The notes beneath the pieces are model-generated. The model searched no databases. It saw only the letters and a program-made list of their open reading frames with translations, and was not told the DNA's origin. A DNA stretch of 64,000 bases from Nymphaea colorata (lineage: Eukaryota > Streptophyta > Magnoliopsida > Nymphaeales > Nymphaeaceae), in assembly GCF_008831285.2 (NCBI RefSeq), contig NC_045145.1, positions 10,970,802 to 11,034,801 of the forward strand, given 5' to 3'. Shown piece by piece: positions 1-12,876 of this stretch (positions within the stretch are counted from its first letter, which is position 1; each line of letters begins with the position of its first letter). The translations under genes and the position numbers were made by a program.

Positions 1-179
1 TGCCCTCTTCCTCATTGTCATTAGTTCATGTAATGCCATAAAACTATTTCCAGTTTTATAGTATTTTGATTTGTCCAACAATTTTCTATTGTGCACATGA
101 TTATCTCTCTTAATTTTCAAAACAATTTCATTTCCATTTTTAAATAACTTGTCTCTTTTAGGTGAAATTAGTAACACAA

Positions 180-1720
180 ATTCTGAATGACTCCATGCAC
201 TAGATCTCAGGGTGAGGAAGAAAGGGATCCAAAATTACAAGAAATGAAAGACCCTCCAGGTTGACCCTATACTCATGCTAGCCATTCAGAAGATGTTCCA
301 GCATATGATAAAAGAGGGAAGTGGACCAATATCTGGACCTATTTACAAGAGTTCTGAGGGTTTTACAAAAGGCAAAGAGCTAGAGACCTCAACAGGATGA
401 GTGACAAATCCCATGTAGTCTTAGATAAAAGAGATGAAAAGACTGTCCAACACATCCAAAGTAGAGGAAAAAAGGTCTACTCTAGGATGGACTTTTGTGA
501 AGGTCTGGATGATGAGTCTGGATGATGAAGACCTTGTGGGATTGCCCTAAAAATTCAGCAAATTCTAATGCACGGATATTGCCCACACTATTTGCCCATC
601 ATCTTCATAGAATGTGGAAAATTTTAGGATAATAATAAAGGTTTATTAATCTATTTTCCATAGAGATAGAAGGATAAGCCCACTCAATGGTACCCAGAAG
701 TCATTGACATAGGTGAGAGACTTTGATGAGGTTGTCAATGCATTTATCGAGAAATGTGAGCCAAATCTCTTGGTTGTTCCAGCAATTGAGACTCTCATGA
801 GTCTCTGACTAGAACCTAGAGAAACTACACTAAAATACATACAAAGGTGGTGGACCCCAAGTCTTAAACTCAAAATATGATATTGGAAGTACAAGCACTC
901 ACCATGATTTTTGGAGGATTTAAAGAACATCTTCATCACCATCTCATCTCGTTTAACATGACTTCAAAAATTTCTATGACCTGACCAATAAAAATGAATT
1001 GAAACAACCATCAAGAATAGTTATCTTGGGTTAGACATGGGGCAGAGCAGCAACAATACTGAGAAAGGGGACTACAGGAGACCAAGAAAAGCTCAAGTGC
1101 ACGCCCTCTTTGTCACCAAGAACTCTACCCGGTCACAATGCACACCCTAGCCAGCCTAACTAGCAACAGGGCTACAAGAACCAACACAAATGAGGGAACA
1201 AGAAAGAAAGAAATAGTTGTCCAAAGGAACTAATGAGAAGAATCCAGGCTAGGTGCAGGATCAAAAGTTCACTCCTCTAGAAAAAAAAAAGGAAAAATAT
1301 AGTAATATATTTTGGCAGGTGGCCCCTGCAAATTCCCCCACATATTAGATCTTCTAGAAATGAAGGGGAAGAGAAGATATCAGTTTTATAAGTTTCATCA
1401 CACTTTGAGCCACACCACATGCAACCGCATTCCGCTCAAACATATTATACATGACTATATTGACAAAGATATGTTAGTGGAGGAGACCACCTAGAGGTCC
1501 TCGAAGACCTATTTTGGGACCACGGCAAGATTACAATTGTTGTGGTAGACAATGTATTATTATGTTCATAGGACCACATTAGGCCTTGCACACAAGAAGA
1601 GATGGCCATCATGGCCAATGATAATAAGCCCATTAAGAGTCCATTGGACTTCATACAGGCTTGAATAAGAAGATGATTGTCATGTACATTCAAGTATATG
1701 AACCCAAGCCCGTCAAGAAA
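180..1720 (+). mobile_element. Degenerate LTR-retrotransposon gag relic (Ty3/gypsy type)
   Basis: No frame stays open, but short in-frame stretches read like a plant Ty3/gypsy gag. Near 495 there is a DFCEGLDDE-like string that recurs at 7.9 kb. At about 675-770 the fragments DKPTQWYPEV and FDEVVNAFIEKCE resemble the gag 'WY..L..W.DF..AF..KF' pattern. LEPRETTLKYIQRW near 805-850 resembles the 'RE.E.F.EY..RW' segment. From 1,318 to 1,493 a stretch with KFHHTLSHTTCNRIPLK and DKDMLVEE resembles the region before the gag zinc knuckle. Multiple stops and frameshifts make it non-functional. Family assignment rests on pattern resemblance only; no LTR boundaries were found. Confidence 0.55.
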
Positions 1721-4700
1721 TTCATGTATGTAGACACCAATTTTTTTACAAACAAAATAACAATTTTACCCTTGATTAATGGGATTTTGAACTAGGATTT
1801 TAAAAGAATTTCAAATGCAATGGCCATGAAGTAAACTAGATCAAATCTTATGCTCTAGGTATCAGACATAGGACTCAAATCACACTTAGTTGTCAACATC
1901 TAGAAAAATAACCACTTTGCCCCTAAGAGCCCCATTTTCTCACATGTTCCTTCAATTTTGTAGCATAGTCATGAAAATATTGAGAATTGTTTTACCCAAT
2001 ATCAATCAGGGTTATTTCCATCTCTACAAGCTCTAGGTATCCTCAAAATATGTTTGCCTACTTGCATTTAGTCAGAAATAGCCCATTTCCCTAGCTTTTT
2101 CACCATTTTTTATCGTTAGAGCTCCTACAAACCAGATCAGACCTATGATAGGTTCTGTCTACTGTCAATAGAGCATTTCCATCTCCATTTTCAATTTTCA
2201 AGTTCAAATTCAAGTGTTAGAGCAACCATTTTATTTCCTATTTCGCATGTCTAACCACCATTTCAGCCCAATTCAAATGAGTCAACCTGAATTGATCTAG
2301 GGTTCATAATCTTTAGTACAAGATGTGACAATTCTCACCTTCAGATTGAATAATTCCATATTAGATTGAGCACAATTGCAGTTTTCTAGTCACTCCTAAA
2401 AGGTTTGCTTCTAGACATTGCACTAGTGACTTCTAAACTAATTTTTGAGAGATTTAAGATGTCAATTTTCAATCTAAGCACAAAAATGGATTTAACATCA
2501 CTCAAAGAGAGCATCAATATGTTCATTTCCTACATACAATGTTGAAATCTAAGTTTTCTATTTTACTTTTCCCATTTCCATTTGCAAGTTTGATTTGAGC
2601 TTGGTCAATTTTGGAAAATGTGATTTTCTAAGGGCAAATTGAGGAATTTTGCAACCAAACTTGGCACACCCCTGGGAGTAAGCCTAACCCATGTTCCATT
2701 GTAGTCAAACTACCTGCCCAATCTCATAGACACCAGTTTTGCAGTAAGAGTAAAATTGTTATTTGCACATTATAAACCTATGTTTGTTGTAACGTGAACT
2801 AAGCGTCCGGCATTCCTGTAGTAGACCTGAGCCCCATAAGGCTCACGCAGGTTTCAGCCAATTGGGAGTTGGATTCAACCAATTTTCATCCTAACTAGAC
2901 CTGTCTAATCAGAATTGAACCTAGTTTGACTTGAGCCCAGTCTGACCTGTGTCTAGTTGAGAATAGACCTAGATCAAGCAGCATTCTGAATAGTGAGTCT
3001 GAGCCCATAGGATCCATACTGAGCCCAGTTTGGATGCCAAATCTCAGATCCTTGTTTTACATCATAGAATCAAAACTCAAATCTATAAACTGCTTTGATT
3101 CAGATTCGATTCTTAATTCAGATTTCTAGATCTAATTTTTTCATCTAGATCACAAATCTAGACTTTAATACGAGTCCTACATCCAAATTCTTCTTCACAT
3201 CTCAATCTAAATCTCTCCAAATCCACATGGCAATCTGAACTTGTATTTGAATCCAAGCCTCTGATTCAAATTACTAAATGCTTACACATATCATGATCCT
3301 ATTGAATCCTCCACTCTCCAAGGACATGTATTACTTTCCCATCAAAATTTCTAGTCTTCAAGGACACATGTCACCCTTCTATTGAATCTCCCACTCCCAA
3401 GGACATGTGTTACCATCCTATTTGATCTTTCACTTTCAAGGGACATCGGTTACAATCTTAAGAGTCTACCACATTTGGGACTCTTCCACTCTTAGACTCT
3501 TGAAGCTGCTGATCATAATCCTAGAGTCTCCATTTCATGTAGGAGTCTCTAACTCTCTATAAACAGATAGAGCCTAAAAGGAGACCTCCCATCTAGAGAC
3601 CCTCTCTCTATCCCTTGGAGTTTGCACCTACTTTGAAGGTGTTCTCCATTGCTGCCCATGTCTAAATAAGGAAGGGAAAAAGAAGAAGAAGATAAAGACA
3701 ATGAAAAACTTGAAGCAGAAGAACAAATCAAGGTAGGATCACTCTTTCTCTTTCATTGAATACAAGTGTGATTTCTGTTATTTATCTTTTGTGTAGCATG
3801 TAGATGTTTAAATTAATGTTTTGCAAGCTCTTGGATCGTGACATTTGGGATTTTTACATGTTATCTAGTTTTAGAAATGTATCTTCTTGAGTTCATGCAA
3901 AATTCAGAATTGTAGAAATCCCATAATTTTGCTTAACTTCAAGAAGTTATCTCTACAACCAGAAATTGTATTGACAATCTGTAAATAAGATATGTTTATT
4001 TTATAGGTATAGTCTGTTTTTCAAAAATTTCACCAAATTCTAAGACTATTTGGTCTTGCATTTGGTTATTTTTCCAAAGTCTATTTTCAATAGTTCCCAA
4101 ACTGCAAAAAATTGGGTCCATAAAAGTTGCGAACTGCATAACTTTTAACTGGAAACTCCGATTGGAATTCCAAAAAATCTAAAATTTAGATCAACGTGTC
4201 TAGTTTCTTTGCACCAAATTTCAGCCAATTCTAATTTGATTTGACCAGTCAATTAGGTGGGTTAGACTAAACTAATTTTTTTTGAAACTTCTACAATTGT
4301 ATAATCATATTTTTAGCCAGCTCCATAATGTTGTTTCTATCTCTTTGTGTAGTCTTTTTGAAACATTCAACTCCTATTGATTTTCTTTTATGTGGAGAAT
4401 CTACAGACCAATTTTTTGAAAAAAATCATAGTGATGTGGTACCCTTTTCGTTATTCCAAACATGGTCATAGAGTCATCAAGCAAATTCTGTTTCTGCTAT
4501 TTTGTATCGTTCATATTTCTACTTTAAGTTTTTGAAATCACAACTTTTTACCTATGCATGTTTTTAAGATCTGTAATATCATGTTGATTTTTGGTTATCC
4601 AAAAAGTATACAAACTAATTTTTATATTAATCCAAGCCGATTTGATTGGATTTTAGTCAAACTAAATATACTACATCAAGATGTTTCTCACTCTATTTTA

Positions 4701-7599
4701 TGCAAATTTCTGATTTTTGATAAGCTTCTAGTCCTATATCTTTTAGGTCTAAAAATATTTTTCAAATATATCAGATTTGATTGTCTCATGTGTAGAGAAT
4801 CTGCCTATCAAATTTTGTGTCAATCCAACATAGTTAACCTAGTTTTTGAATTTGTTAAATTCAGCTACATAATCAAGTTGTTCTATTTTCCAAACTCACC
4901 CAAATTTTCATGTTTCATCTTGTTAGCCTAGGCTCAATCTTATTTTAGTATTTAACCTTGATCTCTTGCATGTATTAAACATCTTTAGGGTTTTATAACA
5001 TGTCATAACTCTAGTCTAGGGCTCTAGGTTTCCAAACCACAATTTGACATGTAAGTTTATAATCTTATTATTATACATATTATGTTTTATTTTTAATATT
5101 ATAATGAGGCATTTGAATTCAAATTTGCATTTGAATTCATAAAGGAATTCAAGCTAGCTCAACAGGTGCCTCAAGGCAATAGTCCTTGCATGCGTATTCT
5201 TGACCTAGCTTAGCTCCTACATGGGTTCAATTTTCAAAACCATGCATATTATAATGAGATGTTTTGTAATGTTCGGTGTGCATTCATATAGTTTGCTTCC
5301 GCTTTTATCATGCATTTAATTTCAAACTGTGCACTTAGATCCATCTGAGAATTAGATGGGGTTATCATCTACATGCTTCTGGCAATAGGCTTTCCATGTA
5401 CTTGATCTGAATTAACTTTTATAAGGATAATGTTTTACAAAATATAATCTTAAATTCCACAATTTTTTCAAAATTGAACATATTTTCCAAAATCCTTGGT
5501 TCAAACATTGATTGAGATCTAAACTGTAGGTTAAGCCTACCTAAAATCACATTAGGTTTACTCGATGACTTAGTCTAGACCTGAAATCGAGCCCACTACT
5601 AACCACGTTAGAGCCAAACTGGAACCTTGATCCTAGTTAGGTTGACCTAAATCCACTTTCTTATAACGTAGATCATGTGCATTGGATTTCATATCTTAGA
5701 ATCAGAATTTTGATCTAATTAAACCCGAATTTGGGAAATTGGATTCTGATTTGGATACTATATTTAGAGCACTAGACCTAGATCTCAAGCAATTTGGATC
5801 ATGATTTTGGATCTTACACAAATTTGGATTATGGATATTGTATATAGAACTCCGGATCTCAGATCTTGGAATTTGGATCATAATTTCAAGCCTTATAGGA
5901 TTATATCCTAATTTGAACTTTATATTTGGATATATATATATATTATTTGATCAAGATCTCAGTCTTACAAGTTTGGATTTTTAGTCGAATTTAGATCCCA
6001 ACCTCATCCCAAATGCAAATCCTGACTTCAAACCTTTGGATTTAAATTACTAAATTGTATAATCATCACCAAATTTGGATTCTCCTGAATCAAAATGTGA
6101 ATACAAATTTGTATTTCAATATTTCAGATTTCAGATCAAAGATCTCTTTAAGTCCATGTCTGAAAATCTTAGAAACTGGATCTCAACTCGGGCTGGATCT
6201 AATCTGCCTGCATTCATATTAAATCTAGAAACAATTGTATGGATTGATGATGATACAGATCATGAACAATGTCACTGTGTTCCAAATATATATTGCTTCA
6301 GTTCATGCATTCTAATTTATGATAACCAAAATCTCATCTTTTTCAATTTCAGGGCACGTTAGTATCAGGATGATAGTCATAATTCGGAAGATGAAATACT
6401 TAATCTAGTCTTTGATCTGATTACCCTATAAAGGCACTAGGAATAGTCAGATCTTGTGCAGATAGGTCAGGTCCTATCTAATAATATTCAACAAGAAATA
6501 AGTAGGTGACTAAATTTTCTTTAAACTTTTTTCATATAAATGGTCATGCAAAATTTCAGAATTTTGCATGTAAACAAAAATAGCAACTGTGATGGGACCT
6601 ATCTCCGCATTGACTAGATTAAGAGTTCCATAACACCAAGTTCTGATTGTCATCCACAACAAATAGCCATCTAAGTGTCCTCATATGTTTGTATTTCTTT
6701 CTTGCACCAAGACATAGAATTGGAGGAATTTGGCATGTACACGTAGATCTAAGATCAAATAGAACTTCTCTTAATTTAGATCTCTTCGAAAACCATGTTT
6801 GCTTCTTTCTAATAATTAAAACTCCTTCTTAGGATCTGCATTAAAGCCCTCAGTTTGCACATGTACTTATGTTTTCAAACTTTCCCCAGACCTATATAAG
6901 TCCTGGTCATCATGTTCTAGGTTTTTCTGTTACGCAATAGCTTTGGGGGATTCAACGGCTAGACCAACACACTGGAAGCTGATATCAGCCCTCCCCTTAC
7001 CACATACTGAGACAATTGTCCCATATATCACTGAGGTCCAAGGAGAATTGGTAATCCTAAATTATAAAACCCAAGGAGGAGTCTATGCCTCATACACTAG
7101 ATTTTATCAAAGTATATAGGCATAACATGATATAGAAGTACAGCTGATCATGAACTTTATGGATCTAACTTAGGAGTCTAAGATAATTTTCGAATATACA
7201 TCATAGAGCCATGTCTTCTAGGGTGTGCTATGTGTGCACGCTATGTGATCCATGTTTGTCTTGTCTCATGGCTTCATAAACTTCTTTTCCAAAACTAAAC
7301 ATGAATTTCTAAATGTGTCGTCCTACTTTCTTTGTCAAAAATGTCCAGGAGTCCTAGTCCTACCTTGTACCATCAATTTACTTTTTAGGATGTCTATTTT
7401 TCACCTATTTTGGTCAAACCTATATGCCATCATTATCAGTATCTCTTCTACTATGTCGACCTTGTCAGGCACAGTCCTTCCACTAAGTTTTGTCATCTTC
7501 TATTTTGTCTAATTAATTTGTCCAAACCCCACCACATCCATACGATCATATTTTTCAAAATTGTCTATTTCATAGGAACCAAGCAATAACAAGACACTA
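1721..7599. other. AT-rich LTR-like repeat-derived DNA without genes
   Basis: There is no convincing coding sequence. The stretch is AT-rich, with many near-repeated phrases built on 'GGATTTGGATC/AATCTGGATC' (3.05-3.30 and 5.70-6.10 kb). Part of it (about 1.9-3.0 kb) resembles 8.4-9.45 kb, as expected for old LTR or internal non-coding DNA of one retroelement family. The open frames at 4,554-4,931 and 6,075-6,362 have no recognisable domain and lie in low-complexity AT-rich sequence. Confidence 0.45.
3290..3475. repeat. Short degenerate tandem repeat, about 39-bp unit
   Basis: The phrase AAGGACATGT (with changes) begins units at 3,320, 3,360, 3,399 and 3,438, so the period is 39-40 bp. Each unit continues with a TTACC(A/C)TCCTATTGAATC-like stretch and ends in a CACTC/CTTTC run. 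Units differ by many substitutions, so the array is old. No coding role is visible. Confidence 0.7.
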
Positions 7600-8200
7600 T
7601 AGCCCTTAAAACCACATCAAGAAAGAATGTCGAGGCAAAGAAAGAAGAGATTAAGCTAGAGTGCAATGAACGGTCCAACAGCTCTGAGAATGAACGACTT
7701 CAAATAGAAAAAAATGATACAAAGATCAACCCAAAGCCTTCACCCAGTTGTAGAAATGTTTGAAAAAATGATGAGGAAGAATGGAGCTGAATCATCTAGA
7801 AATAAGAGCAGGACAACTTCAACCAAGGGAGGCTCCAGCAAATCAATTGAGACCTTACAATCTTGAAGTGAGCCGATGAAAAAGGCAATGCACCACATGC
7901 AGACCAGTGGCAAGCAGCTGTATACAAACAAGGACTTCTGTGAGGGCTTTGATGCCAAAGATTTAGGACATTCCAGGAAGTTCTGCAAGTTCAAAAGAAC
8001 TGAGAACCCACATGTGCACCTAGGCATTTTCTTTGTCAAGTGCACCAAATTGTGAGACAATGACAAGGCTCTCTTTTTATGTTTCCAAGGAGATTAGAAG
8101 GGGAGGCAGCACAATGGCATATAGAACATATAGATTCCTCTAGAATAAAGGATTTACATGAAATTATAAATTTATTTATTGACAAGTATGAATCCCATTG
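7600..8200 (+). mobile_element. Second degenerate LTR-retrotransposon gag relic
   Basis: The plus strand carries a charged, Glu/Lys-rich stretch near 7,620-7,730. Then follows AMHHMQTSGKQLYTNKDFC at about 7,885-7,940, with EGFDAKDLGHSRKFCKFKRT after it, and NPHVHLGIFFVKCTK up to 8,050. The order, with a Pro-His-His-Leu element and then DNDKALFLCFQG, resembles the 'FkgT.nP..HL..F......' core of plant gypsy gag. The DFCEG string matches the relic at 0.5 kb, so both are probably one family. Stops after CTKL and in the following segment show that it is broken. Confidence 0.55.
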
Positions 8201-10299
8201 TTATTAAGTCCTCACCATTGACAATCTCATGGCGATACACCAAAAATCTAGAGAAGCAACTTAGGGTTTGTGAATATAAAAAATATTCATAAGTCCCAAT
8301 GATTATTTTTCCCTTTACCTAGAGATTTCCATTTTCAAGAATAAAGATTATTTTGGATAAGACAAGCATGTTTCATGTCAGCATTGAGCACCTAGATCAT
8401 ATCACCCAAATTGTCCAAGTTAAAAATGACTATTTTGCCCATGCACCTAGTCATTCTACCATAAAAAGCATGATTTTTTACCAAATTTTTGAGAATTTTC
8501 TAACATATGAGCAATTAGGTCCCTTTTCAATTTTATATGACCTCAAGAGTCGTTTGGGTAAACTCATTAGGGCATTTTTAGTTCAAAGTCATTTCGCTCT
8601 AGTTCAATCAGCTCACTGAAACTAAGCACCTACCAATTCTGGAACATTGGGACCATGTCAATCTGAACTAACCTAAACATAAAGTTTCCTTAGTGCACAC
8701 AAAGTAATTTTTTTGTTACTTTTAGTTCCAAAATCCAGATTTGAGTTCTGGAACTTTGTCCTAAAATAAGAGTGACACTCTCTCATCAGTTCTAGTAGAT
8801 CCGAGTTATAATTCTCAGAATCTGCATAATGTCAGCTTATATTGAAATAAGATCATATTCTTTAGTGTCCAATCTGAGTATTTGATCTTTGATTTCAGTT
8901 CATTAATCTGAACTAGAGCTCAATTTCCATTTTACAAATTTACTAAGGATTAGACACTTAGTTTCAGTGCAACTCAATCTTCTGAACTCAATGATGATAA
9001 ATTTGGGTGCAATTTCTCAATTTCCTCACATGGTTGCAATCAGCATTACTTCACGAAAGTATTTCCAGTTGTAGATCGGATAAACATTGCTTGAATCAAA
9101 AGTTCCCATCTTGCCCTTACCTAGGATTTGGAAAAGGGTCATTTTGATATCTATAAAAATTGAATTTTTGGGATTTGGAGGGGCAAACTAAGTCATTTTA
9201 AACCAAATTTCACAAGATACCTTATTTTTATCTTGTGCACATCCTAGTCTGATCAGACCCACACGCCCACCTGTTTTGATTTCATCTCCAAGGGTATTTT
9301 GGTCATGTTTTTCATAACACCTAGCTTAGGAGCCACGTGAACTAAAGTTGGCATTTTATATACATTCACATGAGCCCAATGGGCTTGAGCCTAGTCTCAG
9401 CCTACCTTAATTTTCATTGAACCAGGTGTTTATGCCCCAAATTTTTCCATCTAAATCCTAGCGGCAATTTCAAATTTTTGCCAAATATTTTAGGCAAAAT
9501 TTGAAGCAATCTGGTTCAATGCCTATTCAATTCAATCCTAGAGCAAAGTCTAGGAATCAATTGCTATCCTGGCTCTAAACCAGCTTGGAGCTTTGAATTG
9601 CAAATCAAATTCTCCTACTAAATTGGAAACAATATTTCATATTCAAGTTCAATAACAGCTAATATAGAGCTCTAAAATAAATCTGGACCAAAAACAATGG
9701 GCTAAATTTGAACTTCAATTTCAACTCACAATTTGGACTTGAAATCCCAATTCATGTTATGTTAAATTTTTAACTTAGTCAAATTCCCGTTACTGGAATT
9801 ATGGACTAAATTTTCCATGTCAAACGTAGAGACCTTAATTTAAGGTTATCCGAAGTCAATGTATCCAACTCAGAGTGTGTGATTGCATGATCTAATTCAA
9901 ACAAGTCAAAAGAACGTAATTGAATTGCACTCATGAAAAATCAAGTTGTAGAAAGTGTGTTCAAAATATGATTCAAACTAAAGTTACATAAAATATAGAC
10001 TCTAGAATGAAAATTATCAAAATTGGAGTCTAGTCAAAGCCACGATGGACTTTGACTAAGTCTAGACTCACCTAGCCCATGCATGTGGGCTAGGTAGGTC
10101 TCATGAATTTCAAAATTTCATTGAGAATTTAATTCTCATGTCATGTCATTCAATCAAAGACTTTCCAAGAAAGGAGGTGGAATTCTCCTTAGTAGGGTTA
10201 AAATCCAACCAGATCCAACCAGAAAGACAATAAAGAGAGTTTAAAATTAATTCTCTTTTCTTAAAATGGTTCCACTCAAAATGAACCCAAGTCAATTAC
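8201..10299. other. LTR-like AT-rich sequence related to 1.9-3.0 kb
   Basis: No gene is seen. The block at about 8,400-9,450 shares its order of phrases with 1,900-3,000, for example a CACGTGAACTAA(A/G) box followed by 'GAGCCCAATGGGCTTGAGCC' here and 'GAGCCCCATAAGGCTCACGC' at 2,830. Divergence is high. The remainder is AT-rich, with repeated TTCAAATT/AATTTGAA words. The 88-codon frame at 8,353-8,619 has no recognised domain. Confidence 0.4.
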
Positions 10300-10304
10300 A
10301 GAGA

Positions 10305-10818
10305 GAGCCCGTTCGGGCGTACTTCTTTCTCACTTCTTTTTAGAATGATTCTAATTAAGAAGCAAATTACTTAAAACAAAGCAACTGAAGAGTAACCCAT
10401 TTGGGGCTTTCTTTTCATTTTAAAATCATTTTAAATTATTGTAACGAAGATAAAAACCAACTTAAAAGTTGTTATGTTTTTATAGAGAACATCCTTGAAC
10501 TCTCTGTTTTGGAAAAATTATAAAACCAGCATTGTTGAAGCTGGAATTTCTTCAATTGAAAAAGGGAAAATTGATTTAGAGCAGCCCATTAGGGATGCTC
10601 CATCTCTACTCTTTCCAAAATATTAGAAAAATCTCAAATTGAAAAACCAAATGAGCTTAAACAAAGGGAAAATTGATTTAGAGCAGCCCATTTGGGAGTG
10701 CTCCCCTCTTTTCAAATCATTTTGAAAAGAAATCAAGTTAAAAGAAACAGATCACCTTAGTTAAATTTGATCCAACTCCAAAAATCGAATTGAAGAGCAG
10801 CCCCTAATGGGCGTGCTT
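10305..10818. repeat. Series of five imperfect hairpins around a GCCC..GGGC core
   Basis: Five short inverted repeats share the layout (GAG)CAGCCCAtttGGG(a)TGCTC. They lie at 10,305-10,324, 10,391-10,411, 10,579-10,600, 10,681-10,704 and 10,795-10,818. Copies 3 and 4 are preceded by the same phrase GGGAAAATTGATTTA. The AT-rich spacers differ, so this is a dispersed series and not a perfect tandem array. Loops vary (TTCG, TTTG, TTAG, TAAT) while the flanking C/G runs still pair. The function is unknown; the setting is decayed retroelement DNA. Confidence 0.6.
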
Positions 10819-10859
10819 ATAAAGATTAAATGCTAATTTAATTAATTTAGCAGTTAAAA

Positions 10860-12330
10860 TTTAAAAAAATGATCCACCTTGCAACGGTTCATTGAATGGA
10901 AAGAGGTGCAGCCTAGCGGGGTGCGGCCTCCTCCTTTTCTTTTTGGTTCAAAGAATGATTTCAAATCAATCTCTCAACCAATTTACTTGGTCCCAAACTG
11001 AAGGGACCAAGTCCCCGCGAAGAGCATCAATGCTCTTGCCTCTAAGGTTATATCAGATCCTACATCCCAGCTCAAGGGAGAAGGCTGCAATCCTTAGACG
11101 TCTACAACAAATCTCTTGGACGCAGCTCCGATCTGCGTCTTCATCAGTAGCTCAAGGGAGGCTTCTTTTTTGGAGCACCTCCAACAGCTTCCTTCAACAG
11201 CTGCTCTTCTACAGCTTGGATCAGCAAGAGCTTGTCCCTTGCTTTTCTTCAACAGCCTCTCTTCAGTTCGGTGTAACAAGGTCCCTCAGTAACACACCAA
11301 GCAGAACTCAACGTCCTCCGCTCCAAGTCCTTCAGCTACTCCAAATTCAACCACGGATCCTTTGCAGTTGGGGTTTTCTTCTTCAGCAGCTCCCTTGGAC
11401 ACCCAGCACCAAGACCTCCTTCATAGCTTGGACGCTCAGCTCCAAGACCATCCCCTTTAACTTGTTTCAGCAACTTACCCCATCTGCCATCCCTAGTAAT
11501 TGCTCCTCAAACTAACCACGTTTCTCCTCAGCTGACGCAACTCAACGACCTGCTGCCATCTGAAGCAGAGAAGCTCTCTTCCTCCTCCAATCTTTAGCAT
11601 ATACTGCTGCAACCAGCGTCCAGCCTTACCAAGTGCAGCTCCGGCTAACTGTTTCTGCAATATACGTAGTTTCAGCCAACATCTTCAGCAACTCCTTCAA
11701 GTTGGTGTCATCCTCCATAGCATCTCCAACAGCTCAAGCTTAGCAGTCCCAAGTTCGGTTCCATCACATGGGCACCTCTTATAACAACAGCCTTGCTGCC
11801 TTCCACCATGGTTAGTGACCAGTGCTAATCCATTTCTAATGTAGCTCTTGAGTCCTTGGACAAGAATGCAGGATGCTCCCTATTAGCTTGGCCTTGCAGC
11901 TATCAAATGGCAACAGGTTCTCTTGCTCCCACTCAAGTTCAAAACAACATCTCTCTACTGGTCCCAATCGGCAGCTCCCTGCTGTCTTCAAGCTGAAACT
12001 GGCAACTCCCTGCTGCCCTTTTTCCCCAATCTGCAGCAGCCCTGCTGTCTTCAACCAGCAGCCTTGCTGCTCCCAATAGCACTAGCAGCTCTATGGTGCT
12101 ACTACTCAAGCAACAGCTGCCCTCCAAGCTGCTAACAATTCTTCCAACAGAGCAACTTGGCTTACTTCAGCTTGACAGCTCCTTGTTCTAGTTAAGACTA
12201 GAGGCTTCCTCAACCAGTGACAACGCCTTGCTGTCACCTCCCGACAGCAACTCCTTTGCTGTCCCAAACAGTAGCAACAGCGGCTTCTTGCTGTATTAAA
12301 AGGTCCTAAATCGTGAGAATCCACAATGAG
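10860..12330. repeat. CAG/CTG-rich low-complexity tract
   Basis: Over about 1.4 kb the words CAGCTCC, CAACAGC, CTGCTG and CTTCAGC recur irregularly, giving a composition unlike the AT-rich flanks. Frames read as Leu/Gln/Ser/Pro-rich peptides on both strands. The longest is a 207-codon frame at 10,892-11,515, with no domain and no repeat in phase, so I do not call a gene. It directly follows the hairpin series and may be part of the same retroelement. Confidence 0.55.
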
Positions 12331-12405
12331 AAAATCTTGAAAAGGTAGTACGAGAGATGCTTGGCTCGATCATGTGATGTTGATACTTTTCCTTCCTATC
12401 TCAGG

Positions 12406-12599
12406 CAGGGGCGTGAGCCAGGATTTTTTTTGTTGCAGAGGCCAAACTATAGTTTCAAAATTTTAACAGGGGCTGAAATAGAAATTTTCAAATTATATAT
12501 ATATATATAAAACTATTTTTTTATATTTACATTTAAATTTTTAAAGTTTTAAAATCTGAGAGGGGCCAAGCCCCTGCCGCCCCCTTCCCTCCGCCCCTG
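12406..12599. mobile_element. hAT-type MITE with 8-bp target duplication
   Basis: The 194-bp element begins CAGGGGCGTGAGCCAGGA and ends CCTCCGCCCCTG, giving terminal inverted repeats of the CAGGGGCG(G)AG type. It is flanked by ATCTCAGG (12,398-12,405) and ATTTCAGG (12,600-12,607), an 8-bp duplication with one mismatch. The interior is AT-rich with a short AT microsatellite. It carries no coding capacity. The 8-bp duplication and short inverted repeats are the hAT superfamily signature; mobilisation would need a transposase from elsewhere. Confidence 0.85.
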
Positions 12600-12607
12600 A
12601 TTTCAGG

Positions 12608-12840
12608 TGAATGCAATATGTGAGAGAGGGAAATGAGTTATGAATGACGTTCATGCTCCAGGAAGGTCGAAAGTGAATACAATTTCCAATCCATCAATTT
12701 CAGCCCTCTAAGGGTCAGAATCCCTCAAACAAGCAGCTTAGTTCACCTCGCAAATCAATCATAATGGGCTCGTTTTAAGCTATTATTTGTTCAATATATA
12801 TATTCCTGAAATTTTCATAATTTCCAAAATCAGCTTACTA

Positions 12841-12876
<36 letters not shown>

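Noticed and set aside
3290-3475. CRISPR-like array (repeats with regular spacing)
   Set aside because: Units are contiguous degenerate tandem repeats without unique spacers, in a plant nuclear context.
10892-11515. 207-codon frame starting MNGKRCSLAGC
   Set aside because: Low-complexity Leu/Gln/Ser/Pro peptide in a CAG/CTG-rich tract, with open frames on the other strand as well. No family resemblance.
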